A stretch of DNA of 64,000 nt from Zingiber officinale (Eukaryota > Streptophyta > Magnoliopsida > Zingiberales > Zingiberaceae), in NCBI RefSeq assembly GCF_018446385.1, contig NC_055989.1, positions 132,335,004-132,399,003 on the forward strand, given 5' to 3'. The position numbers and the translations under genes were made by a program. Of this stretch, positions 43,629-53,698 are shown one piece after another. Position 1 is the stretch's first letter, and every line of letters starts with the position of its first letter. The notes under the pieces were generated by a model, which saw nothing but the letters and a program-made list of their open reading frames with translations, ran no database searches and was not told the DNA's origin.

Positions 43629-45121
43629 TGTTAGGACCAAAAGTAGCTAGAGGGGGGGGGTGAATAGCTCGTCGCGTTCTCTCGGTGCTCGGCGGTGCTT
43701 GTTTCTTCAGAGATGTGCAGCGGAAATACAAAGAAACAATCACACAACGCTAACACAGTTGGTTTACTTGGTATCCACCTCACAAGAGGTGACTAGTCCA
43801 AGGATCCACACCACGCACGCACCCTCCACTATGAAAACACTCCTTTTCGGTAACTACCGAGGGTGGAGAAACCCTACAAGACTCTCAGTACAAGAAGAAA
43901 GGAAAGGGAAACAAAATACAAGCGCAAAGCTTACAATGAGTACAGAAAACCCTAACCCTAGCTTCTCTTCTGGCCTTTGATCCGCCTCTTGACTTGGAAA
44001 GCTTCCAAGATCCTTCAAGAACTGGCGATCTGATCTTTGAGAGCGCTGTGGAGGAGTTGGCGAGAGATCTGGAGTGAATCAGAGAAGAGGTGCCGAAGGA
44101 AATGAACGCCTGCGGCTTAAATCGACGCTAACGGTCAAATCCCGATCGATTCGAATGTTCCCAATCGATCGGGGAGGCTTTGGATCGATCCACGGATAGA
44201 TCCAGAGCGCCTCTGTGCTCTGGGAAAAATGCCTGGATCGATCCACGGATCGATCCAACGCTTATCGCGCGAAGCAGCATCGTCCCGATCGATTCACTGA
44301 TCGATTGGGACATCTGGATCGATCCACGGATCGATCCAGAGGCTCTCTGTTCGCTAGAAAAAGGCCTGGATCGATCCACTGATCGATCCAGATCCTGGAT
44401 CGATCCACTGATCGATTCAACACTTGGTTTTTGCCCAAAACCAAGTTCCAAGCCTCTCAAACCAACATCCGGTCAACCTTGACCTGTTGGTACATCATGC
44501 CTAGCATCTGGTCACTCCTTTGACCTGCTAGGACTTCCCACCAAGTGTCTGGTCAATCCCTTTGACCCACTTGGACTTTTCTATTCATGCCAAGTATCTG
44601 GTCACTCCCTTGACCTACTTGGACTTCCATCAGATGTCTGGTCAATCCCTTTGACCTATCTGTATTTCCTCGTGCCAAGTATCCAGTCAATCCTTTGACC
44701 TACTTGGACTTCCCACCACCAGATGTCCGATCATCCTTGATCCATCTGGATTTTTCCTTGCCTGGCTTCACTCACCAGGACTTTCACCTAGCTTCACTCA
44801 CTAGGGTTTTCTATCTGCCTAGCTTCACTCACTAGGTCTTTCACCTGGCTTCACTCACCAGGACTTTCACCTAGCTTCACTCACTAGGGTTTTCCATCTG
44901 CCTAGCTTCACTCACTAGGACTTTCCTTCTGCCTGGCTTCACTCACCAGGACTTCCATTCTACCTAACATCCCAGTTAGGACTTCCCAGTCAAGCATCCG
45001 GTCAACCTTGACCTACTTGACTCTTCCTCAATCAAATTCTTATTGTCAAACATCTAAACTCAAACCAAGACTCAGCTTGGTCAACCAGGTCAACCTTGAC
45101 CTGAGGGATGTTGCACCAACA
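43629..45121 (-). mobile_element. Solo LTR H, minus strand
   Basis: 1,493 bp, TGTTAGGACC...TTGCACCAACA in plus view, related to the LTRs of A and G, bounded by ccgtg duplications and lying in intron 4 of the pseudogene. On the plus strand it shows CCTGGCTTCACTCACCAGG and CCTAGCTTCACTCACTAGG modules (44760-44970), CCAAGT...ACTTGG and CAGATG...ATCTG dyads (44480-44760), and GGATCGATCC-type palindromes (44150-44420). A solo LTR arises by recombination between the two LTRs of a full element. Confidence 0.92.
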
Positions 45122-45126
45122 CCGTG
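45122..45126. repeat. Target-site duplication of solo LTR H, right
   Basis: ccgtg, matching 43624-43628. Confidence 0.9.
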
Positions 45127-45997
45127 GGCACCTAGCATGGACGCCTGAGTGCAGTCAGGTGCCCGAATCACTTACGGCAGCCCTGCATGAACTCAAGTGT
45201 CCATACTGGGCCCACACGGTGGGTGCCCAACATAAGATGAAGGACCTTGGCGAGGAAGGGTTCACCGCGGCCGAGGGTGTAGAGAATGGCGATGCACCTG
45301 CGCCCGTTGAGGGTGTGCTCCGACGGCGAGTTCCAATGCAGCTACTTCACAATTAAACGTACTTGCTCCCGTCGATCCGCACACTTCCAGCGCTGCCTTC
45401 GAACATGAGTTGCCAGATTGAAGATTCAGGATCAAAATCGTATCATTCTCTTTTTGGCGTAACCAAAGTCGATTTTTTTTCATCGGATCACTCACCAAGA
45501 TGTCGTGGTCGCCATTTTGTAGCACGCAATGACGGGGCGGTAGGAACGGCGGAGGAGGCCCAGGAGGGGCAAAACCTGGACGCGCTCATGGGAGAGGTCC
45601 ACCGGCGACTGCATTCGGCCTTTGCAGCAGGCCGTCCACCCCCAGTGCTCTGGCCCCACCTCTCTCCCTTTCTGATAGCTGAACTCCATCTTGTCATCTG
45701 CAATCAAGGTTTTGATTATAAATCCACATCAAGTTCAAATTTTTTAAGCGTGAATTAAGCTTGCTCACGTAACGACTTCTTGAGAGCTTGCGATGTGAGA
45801 TTGCAGGAGGAGGACGAACAGGACAAGGAAAGCAGAGAGGCTCGTGAGTCTGATGTTGTGATCCGCCATTGATGACTGATATTTTAGCTCCTGAATGAAA
45901 AAGAAGAAGACGCATACATATGTACAGATCAGCGGGAATGAAGAGAGCTAGTGAACAAAAAAAGTAGCAAGCAGGGAGATTACTATCTTTCTTTTTG

Positions 45998-46002
45998 CAC
46001 AT
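45998..46002. repeat. Target-site duplication of solo LTR K, left
   Basis: cacat, repeated at 46922-46926. The paralogous locus reads tttttgcacatgattt at about 53393-53408 with one copy. Confidence 0.88.
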
Positions 46003-46921
46003 TGATCATGTCCGAGAATGAAGAAGTGGTAGACTTGAAACGTGGTTTTACGGTTGACTGGATGAAGACTCCTCACTATCTTATAAAATCAGGAGCGTTA
46101 GTGTCAAGTCAGAAAAGGGTTTCCGACGTTGGTCCTCCGACGCTCAAGTCAATCCTCGGCTCTGTGGAGAAAAATAGTAGAAATGAACAGTGGCCTAGAG
46201 CGTGTAGAATAACAAGTATCGCATATCTTCGCTTGTAAATAGATCTCTCCTTTTATATTATCATTGAAATGTCTGTGCACGTATCTTAAAATATATGTAC
46301 GTTTTCCAAAACGTTATAATAAAAGATAGGTCAAAAAATGTCCTTGACACATTTTCTTAAGTGAACACGCAAATCTCTGACATGACAAACTAAAAGCTTC
46401 TAAAGTACTATTTGCTTGCTAGACATTCTCTGCTGTTGGCGGCACAAACTTCCAAAAGAGCACGACAAGAAATATATGTGCGTCCCGCTATAGGCCAATC
46501 GAATTCCGCTCGACCAAGACGTCGTCAGTTCGACCATATTGTATGGAGCTATCGTTGGTTCTTCACTCGACCTTACTGTTGTCGGAGAGAAGTATTGCAT
46601 TTGATCGGATATGAGGTCTGATTGGCCAAGAAGGTGGTCCGGGTAACTTAGCGTTCGGCTCATAAACTCAACTGCAGGTTGTGAAGGGTTGTCGTCCAAA
46701 TGGTTCGGTCGACCTTTTACGTCCGACCTGTTCCGATGGCCCAGTCGGCCTTTCACGTCCGGCCGACTTTGCTGGTCCACTCAGCTAACTTTGCCTAATC
46801 TGCACTCTACGGTCTTGTAATCCACCTGATCCTGTGATTCTGACCATCTGACTTTGACCTTCATATCAGCCCGTCTTTATTGCTTTAATCCATTTTAGGG
46901 GTCATCTTCATCACTTTATCA
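46003..46921. mobile_element. Solo LTR K, about 130 bp upstream of the carbonic anhydrase pseudogene
   Basis: 919 bp, TGATCATGTCC...CACTTTATCA, bounded by cacat. It is absent from the paralogue, which has the uninterrupted site. It contains cttataaaatcagg near 46079 and ccttttatattatc near 46250 as possible TATA signals, and cggacgtgaaaggccgac-type repeats (46690-46770). Family not recognised; probably gypsy-like from overall look. Orientation not determined. Confidence 0.8.
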
Positions 46922-46926
46922 CACAT

Positions 46927-47420
46927 GATTTCTTTTTATATATTTTTTTATGGGATGCATTAGATTTTTTGATGGTAAAAAGAGAATACACTCGCCCAGT
47001 GAGATTTCTTGATTGCACAGCGAGGGTAAGAATATATACTTACATATAAAACTGCTGGATGAGTTGTTCTTGCACTAGGAAAGACAACATGCACATTTAT
47101 TCGTTTTTTTTTTCTCTCCTTTTTTATTTTCTTTATAATATATTCAATTTTAATTAATCATTTCCCTTCTAAGCCTCCAAACAAACTATCACACACAATG
47201 CTATAATTATAAATTATCTTATGGAAAGATATTATAATTAATGTGGACGGTTGCTGTTTCGATCAAATAACGTGGATAGTCAAGTCATGGTCACCGATCA
47301 ACGAATGATTTAACTCACACATTCACCAATGCTTGTTGGTGCAAATGATGAAGAAGTCTTGAAACGCACTTCAACAGAGGGTTACACTAGTGTCGGAGAG
47401 ATCCTGATAAGCACTTCAAC
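46927..47420. repeat. Upstream flank of the carbonic anhydrase block, shared with 53403-53698, 55167-55290 and 56644-56887
   Basis: This includes taaaactgctgg, gttgttcttgc and aattaatgtgg phrases found at 53484-53690 and 56644-56870, and continues at 47283 into aactcacacattcacc..., the sequence found after solo LTR L at 55167. So this copy preserves the site without LTR L. Confidence 0.8.
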
Positions 47421-48340
47421 ACTCAAGTTAGAATTTACTTGAGATGATACGCAAGAAAAAGAAAGAAGATGGAGAAGGAGAAAATAACCCAGTGGGGTCA
47501 TAGAAAAGTTTGGATACCTTTCCATTACCTTCATAAGTGTTTATATAACTGTTAAAAGAGCATTTTTCATGTTAGCTATTGCCAAGCATGCTCCTCCATC
47601 TTCCTTTTATGAGCCAACCAAATGGATCAAATCCGACAACCATTAGTTGACTTGTTATTTACTAAGCGTCACGTGTTTGGAGAGAAGCATCTAGAAGACC
47701 AAATCTGATAACCCTATAATCGCTTCTCCATTCATCTAGGAACACTGTTCTGGAGTATTTGCAGAGAAATAATTCTCAATAATGGGATGGTTGCATGACC
47801 TCCCTACTCACATGCCATAGGCCACGTAGAGTGTGTGCCTGATCTAAGAATGAGAGAATAAGGCATTGAGGTTGGTGTTGAGTGGCCTTGAAATTAAAGT
47901 AAATGAAGTCAACGACTAAGGCCGACGCATAGGTGGTGCTAGGATCTTAGACTAACCCGGAGTAGATGTCGACTACTAAGGCCAAAACATAGGTGGTGTT
48001 GGGATCTGACATTGAGACCTAGAAGATGTTAGTGACTGGGTTAAGCCATTTGAGACTAAGAATTAGCGGATGCCGGTGACTAGGTTGATCCATCTGAGAC
48101 TGAGACCTGGAGGGTATCATTGATTGGGCCAAGCTAGGTAGATAGTGCTGGGATCTAAGACTGAGACTCAAGGGGTGTCGACAACTGGGCCCGAAATAGG
48201 TAGATGCTGCATAATATGAGACTGAGACCTGGAGAGTACTGTCGGTGACTGAGGCCGGATTGGGGTTAGGATCAGGAGCTGAGATAGGTGTCATTGTAGC
48301 TGACTTGTACCTAACCAAACTTAAATCCCTGGGATGAGCT
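47421..48340. repeat. Unassigned repeat with degenerate tandem modules
   Basis: From 47880 to 48260 a phrase of about 60 bp (gagactgagacctggag...gtcggtgactgagg) recurs with much variation. This resembles LTR module arrays elsewhere here, but I found no borders or duplication. No gene. Confidence 0.4.
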
Positions 48341-48530
48341 TACTAATAGAGTTGTCAAACGGGCCAACCCACGGTAGGATGGGTCAACTCACCAAAAACC
48401 CAACATCTGGCGGGGCGAGCCGACCCACCATCCCGACGGACTATAAAATCTCCAATCCGACCTAACTCAAGGCGAGTTATGGGTTAGGCGGATCAACCTA
48501 CGGGCCTATAAAAAAAATAAAAAACAACCG
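48341..48530. mobile_element. Possible MITE end
   Basis: tagagttgtcaaacgggcca followed by cgagccgacccacc and similar GGGC/GCCC words, a style common in hAT-type MITEs. No matching inverted end was found close by; ggccgacccgtacccgg at 51372-51388 might be a relic. Confidence 0.35.
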
Positions 48531-48565
48531 ATCAATGAAAAATGATCACTCCTAACAGATAAGCT

Positions 48566-48727
48566 TACTGAGTTTGATTGCGACGGCAAGATCCTGGCCA
48601 TAGGATGCAGCCACTCCTTCCTCACAGCAGTCAGCAATCTGCTGGTTGTAAGGGACCCCTTGGACTCTGGGAGCAGGTCCATCACGGTCGAAGTTCGCTT
48701 GCAACACAGCAGCATTAAGGGATATTC
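48566..48727 (+). pseudogene. Coding-like fragment of unknown origin
   Basis: A plus-strand frame reads LTEFDCDGKILAIGCSHSF then LTAVSNLLVVRDPLDSGSRS and VEVRLQHSSIKGYSYVP before a stop. The balanced amino-acid use and G+C-rich codons differ from the flanking A/T-rich DNA, so it could be an exon carried by a transposon. It has no start and no domain that I recognise. The opposite strand is also open over most of this stretch. Confidence 0.3.
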
Positions 48728-49391
48728 ATATGTCCCTTGAACTTAGTGCAATCTCCTAACCTGGTAACTCTTTGGTATGTGGTCTAAGTAGTGAGCACCC
48801 ACCACACATTGTTAGTAACTTTGCTAATTTTACTTCTTATTGAAGTTTCATTCTATTTTTAGTTTATTTAGAAAATTGAATTACAAAAAGGACTAGATTG
48901 ATACTAAGTACTAACCACCGATCAAGATAAAGATGAAAAAAAATCGATCAACATGAAAAACACCAAATCACATGTTTCCAAATTCCAAATTTCCAAAGAA
49001 GACTCCATATTCATAACCCATATTCTTCACTCTTCAATGACTACAAGACTTAGACTATAACACATAATAATTAAAAGTTAAGATTTAAGAGATTACATAG
49101 CAATAACCAAAGTACCAAACACACCATAATACTAACACATAAAATTAAAAGTTATGACCTAAGAGATTACATAGCAATAACCGAAGTACCAAACACGCTA
49201 TGACACTAGTCACTACGTAGTAGTTAAAAACATAAAATAAAATTGAAATGGAAAGTTCAATATCTCTAATACTCTCTGAATGAAGGAACTTAAACAAATA
49301 ATATAATATTTTTTAAATTTCATCAATAACATCATCCCGATCAAAATCTTCTCCTTTATCTCCTTTTTCTTCATCGATATCCTCTTCTAGA

Positions 49392-50258
49392 GTATTTGAT
49401 TCTTGCATAGATAATGATATTTTGATACTTGTATTGTCTTCATTAAAAAAAATATAAAATAATAATAAACTAATATATCAACTAAGTCAAGAACATAACT
49501 AAAATAAATAAAATTACCAATAGCATAACCATGTAGCCCATTGCGAATGCAAATAAGAGCTTGCACTTTTTCATAAAGGGTGCAACTTCTATACTTGATA
49601 AGCACACGAGCACCAATGGAAAAAGCTAATTATGATGCGACAGTAGTTATAGGAATAGCTAAAACATCACATGTCATTAGTGCAAGAGTTGGATACCGAT
49701 GCTTTTGATTCTTCCAATGCACCAAAATATCCAAATCTTGATAATATACAAATTCAAGTTTTGACTCCTCCAAATGAAGATCCAATTGAGATTTTCCAAC
49801 ACTTGTAATTGTTTGGCTCTCATATGTCATCATTTCCTATATTAATTGGAATAGTAGTGACAAAAAATATAGAGAATACAAGAAAAAAATATTAGAGTAC
49901 TTACATCAAAGATTCTTTTGTTCTTTCATTTAACTACAACACTTTGCGAAAGTGTATGTGTGGTAGAAGATTGTGGTTGTGAAGAACTTGTCTAGTTAGT
50001 ATCAGAATACTGGTCAAAAAGCTTATACAATTTTGTCTTCATAAGATCCATCTTCTTTTTGCATTTAAGAGAATCACTTTCAACCTTTGAATAAAAAAAC
50101 TCCAACATTGACCGTGAATAAAAAAACTCTTCATAAGATCCATATTCCAAAAATACTTTCTCTCTCATCATACTTTCTCTCTCCTTAAACTTTTCCATTG
50201 CACTCTCTTCCTTCTTTTTTCTCATCATACTTTCTCTCTCTTCAATCTCTCCCATCAC
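49392..50258 (-). pseudogene. hAT transposase C-terminal remnant
   Basis: Minus-strand segments in order: an upstream part ending in KMDLMKTKLYKLFDQYSDTN (49992-50258; the N-terminal half is a simple MMREKE-type repeat), then LDILVHWKNQKHRYPTLALM, CDVLAIPITTVAS (49630-49833), a stop where the family has SE, and [29 protein letters not shown] (49500-49630). The latter is the hAT dimerisation domain. The transposase would excise and insert hAT elements; here stops and an A/T-rich 3' end show decay. Possible partner of the MITE at 42707, but not proven. Confidence 0.75.
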
Positions 50259-50261
50259 ACT

Positions 50262-50835
50262 CTCTTGTCTCTTTTTTTCTCATCACACTTTCGTTTTTTT
50301 TTTTCCTTCGACCCTCAGTCACCTATCCTGCCCAGCATTAACCGTGATTTACTCCCTCTGGAATCTTGTGGGGCCAGGGCCAGGGGGCCGCTAGGGTGGT
50401 GGTTCCACCTTTTGCCACACTCCCTCCTTTTTTTTTCCTCAACACACTTTCTCTCTTCTCAATCTCTCCCATCACACTCACTATTTTCTTTTTTTCTCAT
50501 CACACTTTCTCTCTCATCATAATTTCTCTTTCATCATACTTTCTCTATCCTCAATTTCTCTCATCACACACTCTCTCCTCATTTTTTCTCATTACATTTT
50601 CTCTCTCATTCATCCTCTCCCATCATATTTTTTCTCTCATCTTCTCTCATCATGCTCTCTCTTATCACACTCTCTTTTCTCATTTTCTCTTATCACATTT
50701 TCTCTCTCTTCATTCTTTCTCATTACACTTTCTCTCGTATCATACTTTCTCTCTCATCATACTTTCTCTCTCATCATTCCATCATATTTTTCTCTCACAT
50801 TCATCTTTCTCTCACATCTAATTTTTTTCTCTTAT
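50262..50835 (+). repeat. Pyrimidine-rich low-complexity tract
   Basis: Built of ttctctcatcacactttctc words, with long open frames that are only a by-product of the composition. Related tracts lie at 55755-56120 and 58985-59312. At about 50325-50430 it contains a SINE-end-like phrase (ccgtgatttactcc...ccttttgcca). Confidence 0.85.
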
Positions 50836-51460
50836 TTTGCTTTAAAGGTAAAAAATGAAATTTTGATCTATTCCGATAGAAAATATGCATCTAACCAAAC
50901 ATTACTTTTAAGAGTGATATTTATACTCATACTCATTCTCATTTCACAATATAATTATTTTTATTCTGATTTCTATTCCTAGAAAAGAAACAAACGCCCT
51001 CTCAATTTAGTTCCTCTCCCTTCACCTATCGAAGCATATTTTCTGAAGAATATAAATACATGTATGTTATATTGTCATCTTCTATTTTTTTAAAAAATAT
51101 GTATTTTTTTATAAAATAAAAATAAAAAAATACGTAAATGAAACGTAACCTAAATATTTCTCTTTCTCTTCCTTCCATTAATAAATTTTCAATCATCTCA
51201 TCCGAATAAACCGAATAAAGGGTTAATTTGATATTTTTTCCAATTTTTTTTGTTTTTTTTTAGAATTTTACTCTCTGCATCGATCGACGTGATTAATTTT
51301 AAAAGATAATTAACCTTTTAAAAAATGAAAAGATTTTTTTTATTTTTTTCAAATGCCAATGCTTTAATCCAGGCCGACCCGTACCCGGCCAAACATTTAG
51401 GCGGGTCGGATCGTATTCAAACGAACGGTTCCACCACCACCTGACTCCAATTCACGTGGT
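50836..51460. other. A/T-rich intergenic DNA downstream of the carbonic anhydrase gene
   Basis: No gene. 50890-50960 (catactcattctcatttc) is an inverted relative of the gggtatgagtatgag segment at 55300-55330 and 58550-58570, suggesting a short repeat family in both orientations. Confidence 0.5.
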
Positions 51461-51525
51461 CTCACTTCAATTGTATTCCTTCTCATTTTCGACCTATAGA
51501 GAATTAATTCCACCACTTATTCTTA

Positions 51526-51531
51526 TTTATT
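51526..51531 (-). terminator. Polyadenylation signal candidate of the carbonic anhydrase gene
   Basis: AATAAA on the minus strand, about 47 nt after the stop codon at 51578-51580. Confidence 0.4.
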
Positions 51532-51577
51532 CATCGAATAAAAACAAGAAAAAAAAACAAAAATAAAAATACACCCA

Positions 51578-53260
51578 TCAAATCATCAATTTTATTGTTT
51601 CTGCGGGACGAAATAAACCTATTCGCCTATCGTTGATCTCCTGCACTGGCCTTGCATTCATCGACGCGTCCTGCAAGGGATATTTAATAATCCTTAATTA
51701 CTTTATCAAATAATGATTAAAAAAAAGTATTACTTAGTATTACTTACATCGCGAACAGCTTCGCTCAGAAGTCTTAATTGTTCGCTTGATACTGTTCTAA
51801 CCTGCAAAATCACAACCACCCTTACTAATTAAACTCAGAGCCTTAAATATAAAATTAAAATAGATAGAGATTAAAATCTAATAGGATATACGTCAGTTCT
51901 CTAAATATAAAATTTTATTTTTTAAATATTAAAATATTATTTAATTTAGAAGAGAGAAAAAAATAAAAGGAATAAATTAAATAAAAAAAATAGATATTAC
52001 ATAAGAAAGAAAAAAAAATATTGATATTATAAATTATATAGAAATTGATATATTTTATAGTGAAAAATAGATATTTAAATTTAATAAATTAATTTTACTA
52101 CTTAAAAATTTTTAATTTTAAATAGAAAATCTGAGTAATATTCATCAATTTTTTACTTTTTTTTTTACTAACCTCATTGATAATGGTCCAAACTACACCT
52201 TCAGTGCAAGGGGGTGTGGTTAAAGAGCCCGTGTATCTGTAGTACTGATTGCTCCCTATCTCTATCTCGCTTGGATCCACCATGCCCACCGCTTCCTCTA
52301 CTTCATATCTGTCTTTGACCATATCGATGTATTTCTCCATCTGCATCAAGAAATTTACTTAAAATTTAAGAGATATTTTAATAGTTTTTCAGTTATCCCT
52401 GGGTGTTAGGCTGCTGAGTGCAGTCGGGTGCCCGGATCAATTCCAGACGCCCTTCATGCACTCAGCGCCCATCGTAACCAAACCGTATATATGTGAATGA
52501 AGGACCTTGGCAAGGAAGGGTTCACTGGGGCCGAGGGTGTAGAGAATGCCGACGACGGCATTGCGGTTGTCGGCGCTCTGATGAACCATGTGGAGCTCCA
52601 TATCGAACCTGCGAAAAGATTGCTCAGATTTGTTGAATTCGAAGAGTTTGGAGATGAAGGGAGGGGGATCGACGCACCTGCGTCCGTTGATGGTGTGCTC
52701 CGTCGGCAAGTGCCAGTGCAGCTGCTTCAGAGCGTAGTCGATTCCGTCGATCTGCACACCTCCAACGTTGCCTTCGAACCGGAGCTGCCAGATTGAAAAA
52801 TTCAGGATCAAAATCGCATCTTTCTCTTTTTGGCGTGGCCAAAATCGATTTTTTTTTTTTCATGGATCACTGACCATGATGTCGTGGCCGCGGTTTTTGA
52901 GCACGGTAGTGACAGGGCGGTAGGAACTGCGGAGGAAGCCCAGGAGGGGCAGAACCTCGACGCGATCGTCAGAGAGGTCCACAGGCGACTGCATCCGGCC
53001 TTGACCGCAGGCCGCCCACTCCTTGTGGACGCGCCCCCAGTTCTCCGGCCCCAACTCACTCCCTTTCTGGTAGCCGAACTCCATGTTGTCAGCTGCAATC
53101 AAGCTTTTGATCATAAATCCACATCAAGTTCAAATTTTTAAGCCGTGAAGTTTGCTCACGTACCGACTGGTTGAGAGATTGCGATGTGAGATTGCAGGAG
53201 GAGGACGAACAGGACAAGGAAAGCAGAGAGGGTCGTGAGTCTGATGTTGTGATCCGCCAT
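51578..53260 (-). CDS. Alpha-type carbonic anhydrase, secreted, seven exons, apparently intact
   Basis: Hydrates CO2 to bicarbonate and H+. Exons on the minus strand: 53164-53260, 52875-53092, 52678-52784, 52506-52608, 52173-52340, 51748-51801, 51578-51670. Introns run GT to AG and phases agree, giving 279 residues, the usual alpha-CA length. Start: ATG 53258-53260, opening a signal peptide (about 1-29; LSAFLVLFVLLLQSHIA), so an apoplastic, plastid-via-ER or vacuolar site is likely. Catalytic residues by comparison with the family: zinc ligands His128, His130 (LHWH) and His147 (ELHMVH), Glu134, Glu145, Thr216 (GSLTTPPC), proton-shuttle His102, disulphide Cys61-Cys220. The fourth intron donor, AAG/GTCCTT, is weak but conserved in the pseudogene. 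Dioscorin-like storage proteins are in the same family; the complete active site argues for an enzyme. Confidence 0.9.
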
Positions 53261-53486
53261 TGATGACCGATTTTTTTGCACAAGAACGAAGAAGAAGACG
53301 CATAAATATATGTAGAGATCAGCGGGAATGAAGAGAGAAAGTGAATCAAAAAAAGTAGCAAGCTAAGCAAGGGATCCGAGATTACTATCTTTCTTTTTGC
53401 ACATGATTTATTTCTATATATTTTTTTTATGGGATGCGTAGATTTCTTGCTTGCACAGCGAGTGCAGTAAGAATATTTACTTACAT
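53261..53486. other. Upstream region of the carbonic anhydrase gene
   Basis: Matches 45870-45997 plus 46927-47050 of the pseudogene locus, with the empty site for LTR K at about 53399-53403. No other gene. Confidence 0.7.
53300..53311 (-). promoter_or_regulatory. TATA box of the carbonic anhydrase gene
   Basis: TATATTTATG on the minus strand, about 45 nt upstream of the ATG. The pseudogene paralogue has the same place altered to ATATGTATG. Confidence 0.5.
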
Positions 53487-53693
53487 ATAAAACTGCTGGA
53501 CGTTGTTCTTGCGCTGGGAAAGACAACCATTACATGCACATTTATTCCTTTTTTTTTGTCCTTTTTTTTTATACATTAAATTTTAATTAATTATTTCCTA
53601 TAATTACGAATGCTATTACGGGAAGATATTGTAATTAATGTGGTTGCTTACTGTTTCAGTCAAATAACATAGATAGCCAAGGCTTAGTCATTG

Positions 53694-53698
53694 GTGGT
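53694..53698. repeat. Target-site duplication of solo LTR L, left
   Basis: gtggt, repeated at 55167-55171. In unit 2 the left copy is kept (56883-56887) and the right copy has mutated to atggt. Confidence 0.8.

Larger units (their letters stand above)
42525..45869 (-). pseudogene. Alpha-carbonic anhydrase pseudogene with three insertions in or beside it
   Basis: A tandem paralogue of the gene at 51578-53260, readable exon by exon on the minus strand: exon 1 from ATG 45867-45869 (MADHNIRLTSLSAFLVLFVL), exon 2 about 45500-45700, exon 3/4 about 45245-45410, exon 5 about 43383-43545, exon 6 split around 42707-43233, exon 7 about 42530-42610. Defects: first splice donor GT changed to TT; one-base deletion in exon 2 (about 45527); exon 3 acceptor AG changed to AA; a stop in exon 3; the zinc ligand HWH changed to HWN; a deletion joining exon 3 directly to the end of exon 4, removing the third ligand; a shift in exon 5; a stop in exon 7. 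The upstream TATA-like cataaatata of the paralogue reads catacatatg here. Solo LTR H interrupts intron 4. Confidence 0.9.

Noticed and set aside
49992..50258. Independent small gene with MMREKE repeats
   Set aside because: The start is antisense to a simple pyrimidine tract, and the end (LYKLFDQYS) joins hAT transposase sequence, so it belongs to the dead transposase.
50366..50821. 151-codon open frame rich in Ser, Phe, His and Leu
   Set aside because: It is a translation of a ttctctcatcacac low-complexity tract and recurs in 55636-56139 and 58825-59343 for the same reason.
51578..53260. Calling the carbonic anhydrase a dioscorin-type storage protein
   Set aside because: All three zinc ligands and the accessory catalytic residues are present; nothing in the sequence indicates a storage role.
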